A stretch of 64,000 nt of DNA, taken from contig JAQTXC010000001.1 in NCBI GenBank assembly GCA_028689015.1, positions 79,758 to 143,757 of the forward strand, written 5' to 3'. This DNA is from Dechloromonas sp. (GTDB lineage: Bacteria; Pseudomonadota; Gammaproteobacteria; Burkholderiales; Rhodocyclaceae). The notes beneath the pieces are model-generated. The model worked only from the letters and a program-made list of their open reading frames with translations. It was not told the DNA's origin and ran no database searches. Positions 55,172 to 63,258 of the stretch are shown here, piece after piece. The position numbers were made by a program, and so were the translations under genes. How positions within the stretch are numbered: position 1 is the stretch's first letter; the number at the start of each line of letters is the position of its first letter.

Positions 55172-55203
55172 TGAGGCCCCCGCTCGCGGGGGTTTCTTTT
55201 TTC
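55172..55203 (+). terminator. Intrinsic terminator after icd
   Basis: CCCCCGC and GCGGGGG form a 7-bp stem followed by TTTCTTTTTT, about 30 bp past the icd stop. Confidence 0.92.
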
Positions 55204-55223
55204 GGCTAGCTGCAGGTGCGTGT

Positions 55224-56021
55224 TTGAATCGTCATCCCATTGCTGTCTTCGACTCCGGCCTCGGCGGCCTGACGGTCCTGCGGGCCTTGCGCGGTCAACT
55301 GCCGCAGGAAGATTTTTTTTATTACGCCGATACCCGTTATCTGCCTTACGGCGATCGCCCGGAAGCCTTCATTCGCGAACGTGGTGTGCGCATTGCCGAA
55401 GGCTTGGCGGCACGGGGCGCCAAGGCGCTGGTGATTGCCTGTAATACCGCGACAGCGGCGGCAGCCGAAGCCATCCGGGCGGCGGTCAGTTTGCCGGTGG
55501 TGGCGCTCGAACCGGGCGTCAAGCCGGCGGCAGCGCTCAGCAGGCGTGGCGTCGTTGGCGTGCTGGCGACAACCCGTACTTTGCACAGCGCGCGTTTTCA
55601 GCGCTTGGTGGCCAGCCATGCGGGTCATTTGCAGGTGCTGGCCCAGGCATGTCCGGGCTTGGCCGATGCGATCGAAGTGCATGGCGCACATAGCCCGGCC
55701 GTGGACGAATTGCTTGATCGTTTTATACCGCCACTGACGCAAGCCGGGGTGGATGTTGTGGTTTTGGGATGTACCCATTACCCGTGGGTCGCTGAGGGCA
55801 TTGCCCGTCGCTTGCCCGATACCTGCCAATTGCTCGATACCGGCGAGGCAGTGGCTCGGCAACTGGCGCGTTTGCTGCAAGCCGGTAGTCTGTTGGGTGG
55901 GGGGCAGGGGCGCTTGGTGATGGCGACCAGTGGCCAGCCCGCCTGGGTTGATGCCACGGTCAACCGCCTGTGGCAGCATGATTTCGGGCAACGTCTGCCC
56001 GTTCAATATTGGGAGCCCTGA
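55224..56021 (+). CDS. murI: Glutamate racemase
   Basis: This 265-residue enzyme interconverts L- and D-glutamate for peptidoglycan. FDSGLGGLTVLRAL, YYADTRYLPYGDR and the two catalytic Cys in ACNTAT and GCTHYPW are visible. There is no in-frame ATG near the conserved N-terminus. The track start at 55161 lies upstream of the icd terminator, so I place the start at TTG 55224, preceded by AGGTG. TTG starts imply modest translation. Confidence 0.93.
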   Translation: MNRHPIAVFDSGLGGLTVLRALRGQLPQEDFFYYADTRYLPYGDRPEAFIRERGVRIAEGLAARGAKALVIACNTATAAAAEAIRAAVSLPVVALEPGVKPAAALSRRGVVGVLATTRTLHSARFQRLVASHAGHLQVLAQACPGLADAIEVHGAHSPAVDELLDRFIPPLTQAGVDVVVLGCTHYPWVAEGIARRLPDTCQLLDTGEAVARQLARLLQAGSLLGGGQGRLVMATSGQPAWVDATVNRLWQHDFGQRLPVQYWEP

Positions 56022-56022
56022 A

Positions 56023-57222
56023 ATGAGCGAAACACCCAAACCCTTGGCTGGCCTCAAGGTGGTCGAACTCGGGACCTTGATTGCCGGCCCCTTCTGCACG
56101 CGCATTCTGGCCGAGTTTGGCGCCGAGGTGATCAAGGTCGAGTCCCCTGACGGTGGCGACCCGCTACGCCAATGGCGCAAGCTGTATGACGGAACCTCCT
56201 TGTGGTGGTACGTGCAGGCGCGCAACAAGAAGTCGGTGACGGCCAATCTCAAGCACCCGGAGGGCCGTGAATTCGTCCGTCGGCTGATTGCCGAGGCCGA
56301 CATTCTGGTCGAGAATTTTCGCCCGGGTGTGCTGGAGAAATTCGAGCTGGGCTGGGATGACCTGCGCGCCGAAAACCCCGGCCTGGTCATGGTCCGGTTG
56401 TCGGGCTTCGGCCAGACCGGGCCGTACAAGGAGCAGCCGGGCTTTGGTGCAGTGGGTGAGTCGATGGGCGGCCTGCGTTACATCACCGGCTTTCCGGATC
56501 GGCCGCCGGTGCGCACCGGCATTTCCATCGGGGATTCGATTGCTGCTCTGTGGGGGGCGATCGGCGCGCTGATGGCTTTGCGCCACAAGGAAGTGAATGG
56601 CGGGCTGGGGCAGGTGGTCGATGTCGCGCTGTATGAAGCGGTTTTTGCGATGATGGAATCGATGGTGCCGGAGTTCGATGTCTTTGGCTTCGTCCGCGAA
56701 CGGACCGGCAACATCATGCCCGGCATTACCCCATCCAACACCCATACCACCCGCGATGGCAAGCATGTGACCATCGGCGCCAATGGTGATGCCATTTTCA
56801 AGCGTTTCATGCGCGCCATCGGGCGCGACGACCTGGCTGACGACCCCGGTCTGGCCGATAACGCCGGGCGCGATGCGCGGCGTGACGAGGTCTATGCCTT
56901 GATCGACAGTTGGTGTGCGCAGCACGACGAAGCCGATATCCTGCGTGTGCTGGCAGCGGCCGAGGTGCCGTCGTCGCGGGTCTATTCTGCGGTCGACATG
57001 CTGGCTGACCCGCAATTCATCGCCCGCCAGATGTTTGAGTCGGCGACCTTGCCGGACGGCCAAGCCTTTCGTCTGCCCGGTATCGTCCCTAAATTGTCAG
57101 CCACACCCGGCGGCACTGCCTGGATTGGACCGGCATTGGGCGAGCATACGGACCGCGTGCTGGCGGCCCTCGGCTACGATGCGGCGGCCATTGCCCGGTT
57201 ACATGCGGCAGGTGCGGTTTAG
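56023..57222 (+). CDS. Class III CoA-transferase (CaiB/BaiF family)
   Basis: This 399-residue enzyme transfers CoA between acids. The family motifs are LKVVELGTLIAGPFCTRILAEFGAEVIKVE, LLVENFRPGVLEKFELGWDDL-like and GLGQVVDVALYEAVFAMME, where the Asp is the catalytic residue. The substrate is not predictable. It starts one base after the murI stop. Confidence 0.93.
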   Translation: MSETPKPLAGLKVVELGTLIAGPFCTRILAEFGAEVIKVESPDGGDPLRQWRKLYDGTSLWWYVQARNKKSVTANLKHPEGREFVRRLIAEADILVENFRPGVLEKFELGWDDLRAENPGLVMVRLSGFGQTGPYKEQPGFGAVGESMGGLRYITGFPDRPPVRTGISIGDSIAALWGAIGALMALRHKEVNGGLGQVVDVALYEAVFAMMESMVPEFDVFGFVRERTGNIMPGITPSNTHTTRDGKHVTIGANGDAIFKRFMRAIGRDDLADDPGLADNAGRDARRDEVYALIDSWCAQHDEADILRVLAAAEVPSSRVYSAVDMLADPQFIARQMFESATLPDGQAFRLPGIVPKLSATPGGTAWIGPALGEHTDRVLAALGYDAAAIARLHAAGAV

Positions 57223-57231
57223 ACTGTGGGA

Positions 57232-57774
57232 TCAGCGCAAACGGAAACTGACGGGCAGTAGCATGTCGCGCGGCGTATCGGCCGGCAGTGAGCGCAACTG
57301 GCGCACCGCCCGCAGGGCGGCGTCGTCGAGGAGGGGGTGGCCACTGCTTGCTTCGACGCGGGCGGCCGCCACGGCACCGCTTTCATCAACCAGCAGCAGG
57401 ACCAGGACTTCGCCTTCGATGCCCTGACGGCGGGCAGCTTCCGGGTAGTACAAGCCTTGAGCTTGCTGGTCGCTGAATTGTTGTCGGATGTGCTCGCTCC
57501 AGGTTTTGGGGGTGTGCACGCGGTCGACCGTCGAGTGGGTCCTTTTTTTGTTCCTTTCCGGCGGTGCTCGCTCGGCCTTGGTGGGTGGTTCGGGCAGGCT
57601 GAGCGGCAGTGCGCTGGGCGTAGCAGGCGTCGGTGGGGTGGCCAGCGTGGCCTTGAGGGGCGGCGCCGCGGATGGCGGCACAGGGCTGGCTGGGGCCGCG
57701 CTCAGGAAAGGCGCGCCGTGCAGCAGCAAGGACAGGCCCAGGGCCGGCCACAGCGGGCGCATCAAGGACAACAT
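57232..57774 (-). CDS. TonB-like energy transducer
   Basis: This 180-residue protein has one N-terminal transmembrane segment (LWPALGLSLLLHGAPFL), a Pro/Ala-rich spacer (~28-75), a basic patch, and a C-terminal TonB domain (~115-180; YYPEAARRQGIEGEVLVLLLVDESG, then SGHPLLDDAALRAVRQL). No exbBD is adjacent. It could serve the TonB receptor at 19.6 kb, though genomes carry several TonBs. ATG 57774 is preferred to the longer ORF, which overlaps the divergent ankyrin gene. Confidence 0.85.
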   Translation of the reverse strand: MLSLMRPLWPALGLSLLLHGAPFLSAAPASPVPPSAAPPLKATLATPPTPATPSALPLSLPEPPTKAERAPPERNKKRTHSTVDRVHTPKTWSEHIRQQFSDQQAQGLYYPEAARRQGIEGEVLVLLLVDESGAVAAARVEASSGHPLLDDAALRAVRQLRSLPADTPRDMLLPVSFRLR

Positions 57775-57807
57775 GAGAGAATCGGGGCTGACTGAATGAG
57801 GGAGAGT

Positions 57808-58848
57808 ATGCAGGTGAGCAAGCACATGACGCGCTGGAGTCTGGCCATGATAATCGGGATTGCCGGAATTGTTCCGGTTCAGGCAGCCATTTGGGCCAGC
57901 GATGAAGGGCAGTTACCGACCCCGACCGCATTGTCTACCCAGCTCGAACTGGGTGATCTGGCCCAGGCCAAGGCCTGGCTGGCGGCTGGTTTGCCACCTG
58001 ATTTCATGGGCAGCCGGATCGGCTCCGGGTTGATGATCGGTGCCTGGGAGGGGCATGTGGCCTTGATGGAGCTTTTTCTGGCGAGTGGGGCCGACATCAA
58101 CCGGGTTAACGCGAATGGCGAGTCTGCTTTGGCGCTGGCCGCCTGGCGGGGGCAAACGGCGGCCGTTGATTGGTTGCTGGCGCATGGTGCCCAGCTCAAT
58201 ACCGCAGGGCGGCGCTGGTCGGCGCTGCATTACGCGGTGTTTGCCGGACACGAGGCGCTGGCAAACGACTTGCTGGCGCGGGGGGCGGACATCAATGCCC
58301 AAAGCCCCAACGGGTCCAGCGTGTTGATGATGGCGGTGTATGAGGGGCGTGAAACCTTGGCTCGCCAGCTGATTGAAAAAGGGGCTGATCGCCGGCTGAA
58401 AAATGATTGGGGCGAGGGGGCGCTGGACTGGGCGATGCGCGGCAATCGGCTGAATATTGCCCGACTGGTCAGCGATCCGCAGGAATTCAATACGGCGGTG
58501 AGTCAACCGCGCGACAGTTGGGGCGCTGCGCCGCGCTCGGTGTTCATGTCCAAGGCGCTGGAAGATTTGCTGACCATGCGTCAGGCCCTGGCCGAGCGCA
58601 AGATGTCCACCGAGGTCATCGACCGGCGAATTGCTGCCGAACGGATGCGGATTGTTCGCGCTGAATTCGACCGCCCGGCGACGCCGCAGAAAGCCGTGAC
58701 GCTGGAAGTGTCGGCCAGTCGCAGCAAGGCCGACCAGCAATCGATCCGCATTGTACCGACCGGCAAGGCGGCCCCACCGGTCTATCAAGTGCCGCCGGCG
58801 ACCTACTTCGGAAAACCGCGCATGCCGGTGCCAACGCGCAATTACTGA
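57808..58848 (+). CDS. Exported ankyrin-repeat protein
   Basis: This 346-residue protein has a signal peptide (MIIGIAGIVPVQAAIW) and about five ankyrin repeats at ~45-220 (e.g. GHVALMELFLASGADINRVN; GHEALANDLLARGADINAQ). The C-terminal ~120 residues are unassigned and low in motifs. SD GAGGGAG precedes ATG 57808. Periplasmic ankyrin proteins usually mediate binding or stress protection; function is unknown. Confidence 0.85.
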   Translation: MQVSKHMTRWSLAMIIGIAGIVPVQAAIWASDEGQLPTPTALSTQLELGDLAQAKAWLAAGLPPDFMGSRIGSGLMIGAWEGHVALMELFLASGADINRVNANGESALALAAWRGQTAAVDWLLAHGAQLNTAGRRWSALHYAVFAGHEALANDLLARGADINAQSPNGSSVLMMAVYEGRETLARQLIEKGADRRLKNDWGEGALDWAMRGNRLNIARLVSDPQEFNTAVSQPRDSWGAAPRSVFMSKALEDLLTMRQALAERKMSTEVIDRRIAAERMRIVRAEFDRPATPQKAVTLEVSASRSKADQQSIRIVPTGKAAPPVYQVPPATYFGKPRMPVPTRNY

Positions 58849-59471
58849 GCGTCGCGCGGTGTTGATTGCAAACTCATCACCGCCGTGACCAGTTCGGCCA
58901 GGGTGCGCACGGCCATCTTGTCCATTACCCGCGCCCGATGCGCTTCAACGGTTTTCATGCTGATCGCCAGTGTGTCGGCAATCTGCTTGTTGAGCTTGCC
59001 GGCGACGACCAGTTCCATGACTTCCCGTTCGCGCTGCGTTAGTTGGTCGATGCGGTGATTGATCGCCTCGTGCTGCTGGCGACGGCTGCTCAGTTGCTGT
59101 TCGAGTTCGAGCGCCCGCCGGATGCGATTGAGGAGATCTTCGTTATGGAAGGGCTTTTCGATGAAATCGCAGGCGCCGCGTTGCAGTGCGCTGACCGCCA
59201 TCGGGACGTCGCCATGACCGGTGACGAAGATGATTGGCAGGGGCGACCCCAAGGCGTCGAGTTTTTCATGGAGTTCGAGGCCACTCATTTCCGGCATCCG
59301 GACATCAAGTACCAGGCAACCGTGCATGTCGTCATGGCGGGCAGCCAGGAAGCTTTCGCCAGAGGGGAAACAGGCCACCGGGAAACCTTCGCCTTCCAGT
59401 AGCCAGGTCATTGAGTCGCGCATCGCGTCGTCGTCGTCGACGACATAGATAATTTGCTGGGCTTCATTCAT
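58842..59471 (-). CDS. FixJ/NarL-type response regulator
   Basis: This 209-residue regulator has a receiver domain with Asp56 in CLVLDVRMPEMSG and a LuxR-type HTH (LTQREREVMELVVAGKLNKQIADTLAISMKTVEAHR). It overlaps the kinase gene by 8 bp (start 59471, kinase end 59464), so they form a pair. FixJ-type regulators activate promoters. The nearest candidates are lrgAB, which share the strand and lie upstream of the kinase gene. Confidence 0.93.
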   Translation of the reverse strand: MNEAQQIIYVVDDDDAMRDSMTWLLEGEGFPVACFPSGESFLAARHDDMHGCLVLDVRMPEMSGLELHEKLDALGSPLPIIFVTGHGDVPMAVSALQRGACDFIEKPFHNEDLLNRIRRALELEQQLSSRRQQHEAINHRIDQLTQREREVMELVVAGKLNKQIADTLAISMKTVEAHRARVMDKMAVRTLAELVTAVMSLQSTPRDAQ

Positions 59472-61863
59472 CGGTGATCTCGCTGGCATTTTCAATGGGG
59501 ACAGTGAAGTGGAAGATGCTGCCGCCATCACGCTGGGTCTCGACCCACAGTCGGCCCTGGTGAAACTCGATGATCGAGCGGCAGATGGCTAGACCGATGC
59601 CCATGCCATCCGGCTTGGTGGTGAAGAAGGGGGCAAAAATTCGTTCGATGTCGTCTTCGGCCAGGCCATGACCGTGGTCGGTAATGCTGATTTCGGCCAT
59701 TCGCTCATCGAGCGGGCGAGCGCGAATCTCAAGCTGGCGGCGTTCCGGCGCCAAGTCATTCATCGCTTCGATGCCATTCTTGATCAGGTTGAGCAGCACT
59801 TGTTCGATCATGATGCGGTCGACAACGATACGCGGCAAGTTTTCCGGGATGGCGACGATGATTTGTGTGCTGGTGCGGCGCGCTTCGATGTCGGCAAAGG
59901 CGCGGGTTTCCTCGATCAGATCGGCGAGCGCAACCGCTTGCCGGTTGGGTTCGCCTTTTTTCACCATGTCGCGCATGCGGCGAATGATCTTGCCTGCCCG
60001 TTCAGCCTGATCAGAGGCTTTTTGCATGGCGGCGAGCAGATCGTCCAGCCGGTAATTACCGGCCTGCATGCGCTTGACGCAGCCGGCGCAGTAGTTGGCG
60101 ATGGCCGACAAGGGCTGGTTTAACTCATGGGCCAGCGACGAGGCCATTTCGCCCATGGTGATCAGACGCGAGGTTTGTTCCAGACGCTTCTGCTGCTGCT
60201 GGTTAACCTCGTCGATGTGTTTGCGGTCGGTGATGTCGGCGGCAATCTGGACCCGCACGGTTCGTCCATCCACCCAGCGAATTGCCCGTTCATGGACGTG
60301 ATACCAGTGGCCGGACAGTTGGTGGCGTACCTCGCCGTCGAATAATTCGTAGGGTAGCTGGTCGACCGTGAGCAAGGCGGGATCTTGCCGCATGGCATCG
60401 ATATCGGGGCGGCAGGCCGTAGTGAGTGTTGCTGAGTCGCGGCCGACGGCATCGAAGCCGAAAATGCTCTGGAAGGCGCGATTGGCAAAGAGGATTTCTC
60501 CAGTCTGCACGTCGGCGACATGGACCGCCGAGTCCAGCCCGTCGATGACCGTGACGAAGCGTTCATGCGCCCGCTCGAGTTCGACGCGAACGCGCTTGGG
60601 CTCGGTGATGTCGTTCATCGACGCCATCCAGCCGATTTGCCGGCCACTGGTCTCAATCAGCGGCGAGAAATAGAGGCGGACATCGAAGCGTTCGCCGTTG
60701 CGCCGCATGATGCGCATTTCAAAACCGCTGGCTGGTGCCTTGCCTGCCAGCGCCTGATCGACGTTGCGCTGTAATTGATCCATTTCTTCCGGCGGCCAGT
60801 AGGGGTAGGGCGGTTTGATGCCGACGAGTTCGCTTTCGCTGTAGCCAGTCATCCGGCAAAAGGCAGCATTGACGAAGGTGATGCGGCCTTCCAGGTCGAT
60901 GGCGCGCAGGCCGGTGATTACCGAATTAGACATGGCCTGGCGGAAGGCATAGGCAGCACGCAGCTGTTCTTCCGTGTTGGCCCGGTGCTGGGCGTGGCGG
61001 CGTAGCTGAATCAGGGTGACGGTGGCGATCAGTGTCAGGGTGATGATCAATGCGGCGGGCAGCAGCGGTAGCCAGGCGCCACCGCTGCGGTAGGCGACGA
61101 CATCAAGACCCAAACGGTTGTTGGGCAGGTCTATGCTGAACGAGCCGGAGATCTTGCGCTCGGTCGGTTGAACTGACGAATTGCGGAATACTTCGCGATT
61201 GGCTTCGTCGAGCACCGTGAGATGGTAGCGGGTGGTAAATACCGCCGGCAGGTTGGCGCGCAGCAGGGTTTCCAACGATTGCATGGCGACAAAGGCGCCG
61301 GCGTCGGCGCTGCCGCGCTGGACCGGAATGATCAGGTCGTGGGCCGGCCGGCCGAGGGCATCCGGATAGTCGTTGGAGACGACTTCATGGTGGCGTAGCA
61401 AGGCGGTTTGCAGCGCAGCGAGGCGGGCACCGCTGAGTTGTTCGCCGACAAAGGTGACATTCGATTCATTGGGTGCCACCCATTCCACCTTGCCACTGGT
61501 GCTCAGCCAGACGATGGCCTGGATCTCCGGGTTGTCGCGAACGTAGCGACCGGCTTTGACCTGGAAGCCTTCGTAGTCGAGCTGACGAAACTCCTGGTCA
61601 CGTCCCAGTTCGGTGATGAAATCAAGGTGGGCATGCAGCCGATTGGCCAGGGTGCGCTCGGCCCAGTGCATATCGCCTTCGAGGGCGGAACGGGCAGTAT
61701 CGAGTTCTCGCCATTGCAGTAGAGCGGTGACGATCAGCATGGCTAGCGCAAACGCACCGATGGCGACATAGGGGGCATTCCACAGCCAGGTCTGGCCGGG
61801 AACGCCAGTTTGGCGTTGTGAAAACATGCCCCGATTCTTCGTCGACCGTGGGCGCGAGGCCAT
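59464..61863 (-). CDS. PAS-containing sensor histidine kinase (FixL-type)
   Basis: This 799-residue kinase has a first transmembrane segment at ~30-50 (VAIGAFALAMLIVTALLQW), a periplasmic region of ~190 residues resembling a CHASE-type sensor, and a second segment at ~262-282. Two PAS domains follow (~305-425 and ~432-545; the first has FVNAAFCRMTGYSESELVGI). HisKA has MGEMASSLAHELNQPLSAIANY, and HATPase has NLIKNGIEAM and GMGIGLAICRSIIEFH. No heme-type FixL His pattern is obvious. It drives the overlapping FixJ-type regulator. Confidence 0.92.
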   Translation of the reverse strand: MASRPRSTKNRGMFSQRQTGVPGQTWLWNAPYVAIGAFALAMLIVTALLQWRELDTARSALEGDMHWAERTLANRLHAHLDFITELGRDQEFRQLDYEGFQVKAGRYVRDNPEIQAIVWLSTSGKVEWVAPNESNVTFVGEQLSGARLAALQTALLRHHEVVSNDYPDALGRPAHDLIIPVQRGSADAGAFVAMQSLETLLRANLPAVFTTRYHLTVLDEANREVFRNSSVQPTERKISGSFSIDLPNNRLGLDVVAYRSGGAWLPLLPAALIITLTLIATVTLIQLRRHAQHRANTEEQLRAAYAFRQAMSNSVITGLRAIDLEGRITFVNAAFCRMTGYSESELVGIKPPYPYWPPEEMDQLQRNVDQALAGKAPASGFEMRIMRRNGERFDVRLYFSPLIETSGRQIGWMASMNDITEPKRVRVELERAHERFVTVIDGLDSAVHVADVQTGEILFANRAFQSIFGFDAVGRDSATLTTACRPDIDAMRQDPALLTVDQLPYELFDGEVRHQLSGHWYHVHERAIRWVDGRTVRVQIAADITDRKHIDEVNQQQQKRLEQTSRLITMGEMASSLAHELNQPLSAIANYCAGCVKRMQAGNYRLDDLLAAMQKASDQAERAGKIIRRMRDMVKKGEPNRQAVALADLIEETRAFADIEARRTSTQIIVAIPENLPRIVVDRIMIEQVLLNLIKNGIEAMNDLAPERRQLEIRARPLDERMAEISITDHGHGLAEDDIERIFAPFFTTKPDGMGIGLAICRSIIEFHQGRLWVETQRDGGSIFHFTVPIENASEITDE

Positions 61864-61875
61864 AGGGACTTACCC

Positions 61876-62598
61876 TTAGCGGACCAGCCACTGGCTGATC
61901 AGAGGCAGCAACAGCGCGGTGAGCAGGCCGTTCAGGCCCATGGCCAGGGCGGCGAAAGCACCGCTTTGCTCGTTGACCTGCAGTGCCCGCGCCGTACCGA
62001 TACCGTGCGAGGCGACACCCAAGGCAAAACCGCGAATCGCCGGATCATGGACCTTGATGGCATCGAAAATGTGGCGGGCGCTGATGGCACCGAGCACCCC
62101 GGTAAAAATAACCAGCACGGCGGTCAGCGATGGCAGGCCACCGATGCGTTCAGCAATGCCCATGGCGATCGGCGTGGTGACTGACTTGGGTGCCAGCGAC
62201 AATTGGGTGCTGGCGCTTGCACCGAAAAGCCGGCCGACCAGGACGGCCGAGACGATGGCTGTCAGACTACCGGCGAGCAAGCCGGCGAGGATCGGAGTGA
62301 GCAGGCTGCGCACCCGGCGAAATTGCGTGTACAGCGGCACGGCCAGGGCGACAGTAGCCGGGCCAAGCATGAAGTGCACGAATTGCGCACCAGCAAAATA
62401 GGTTTCATAGGCTGTTCCGGTCAACCAAAGAAAAATGGCCAAAATGGCGACGGCAATCATGACCGGGTTGGCCAGCGGATGCTGACCGGAGCGCTGGAAA
62501 AGGGCAAAGGCTGTCTGGTAGGCAAGCAGGGTCAGGGTCAGGCCGAGCAGCGGCGATGCCGCCAGGTAAACCCAGATCTGGGCGATGGGTTCGGTCAT
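61876..62598 (-). CDS. lrgB: LrgB/CidB family membrane protein
   Basis: This 240-residue protein has about seven transmembrane helices. The signatures are TPIAMGIAERIGGLPSLTA and ASHGIGTARALQVNEQSGAFA. LrgB/CidB proteins affect autolysis and metabolite export at the membrane. ATG 62598 overlaps the lrgA stop by 4 bp. The 319-aa track start is inside lrgA. Confidence 0.94.
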   Translation of the reverse strand: MTEPIAQIWVYLAASPLLGLTLTLLAYQTAFALFQRSGQHPLANPVMIAVAILAIFLWLTGTAYETYFAGAQFVHFMLGPATVALAVPLYTQFRRVRSLLTPILAGLLAGSLTAIVSAVLVGRLFGASASTQLSLAPKSVTTPIAMGIAERIGGLPSLTAVLVIFTGVLGAISARHIFDAIKVHDPAIRGFALGVASHGIGTARALQVNEQSGAFAALAMGLNGLLTALLLPLISQWLVR

Positions 62599-62948
62599 GC
62601 CTGTGGCTCCGCAGGGTGACGCTGACAAAGCCGCATGACGGTGGCGGTCACCACCAGGGTCAACACGGTGCTGACCAGCAGGGAGAGTAGCAGCGGTAAC
62701 CATTCGTCGCCAACCCGGTGCAGGTGCAAGACGATGCCGGTGCCGGCTGGCACGAAGAGCAAGGAGAGATGCTGCAGCACATGCTGGCTGCCCTGGCGCA
62801 GCGCATCGCCCGGGCCACCGCGTAGGCTGAGCCACAGGAACAGCAACAACATGCCGAGCACTGGGCCGGGGAGCGGCAGCATTAGCCAGCGGGTCAGGGT
62901 TTCGCCAATCAATTGGCAGAGCAACAGGGTGGACAGGGCCGTGATCAC
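62595..62948 (-). CDS. lrgA: LrgA/CidA family holin-like protein
   Basis: This 117-residue protein has four transmembrane helices (LLLCQLIGETLTRWLMLPLPGPVLGMLLLFLWL). The start is taken as GTG 62948 behind GGAGAAAT; the track start (TTG 62972) lacks a site. It is coupled to lrgB. In this family the pair acts as a holin/antiholin-like module or pyruvate-linked transporter. Confidence 0.9.
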   Translation of the reverse strand: MITALSTLLLCQLIGETLTRWLMLPLPGPVLGMLLLFLWLSLRGGPGDALRQGSQHVLQHLSLLFVPAGTGIVLHLHRVGDEWLPLLLSLLVSTVLTLVVTATVMRLCQRHPAEPQA

Positions 62949-63042
62949 GGATATTTCTCCGGCAGTGAACAAGGCCTGCAGTTTATTTTCTCTGCTGGTT
63001 TTTGATAAGCGCTGTCCGGGTGTGATTATCTTTTACTTTTTA

Positions 63043-63237
63043 TCAGCTAATCGATGACAAGGATTGGTCGTCTGACTGCATTGAAGTATTGAAACGAATC
63101 ACCCGGTTGCGCCCTTGTGCCTTGGCCTGATAAAGCGCTACGTCAGCAAACTTGACGGCTTGCGCCTTTTTACGCTGGACGCTGGCGAGCAGGAAGCCTT
63201 GCTGGAGCAATGTTGGATGAACTCCGATGATGTTCAA
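63043..63237 (-). pseudogene. C-terminal remnant of a GGDEF protein
   Basis: The 64-residue ORF contains VKFADVALYQAKAQGRNRVIRF, the characteristic last helix of GGDEF domains (ADxALYxAKxxGRNRV). Upstream of it only a vague IIGV resembles the SIGV strand, and no GGEEF motif or catalytic region exists before the cysNC end at 63259. It is therefore a truncated diguanylate cyclase fragment, probably left by deletion or rearrangement. Confidence 0.75.
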
Positions 63238-63258
63238 GTGGCAAATTTTTCTGCAGGC

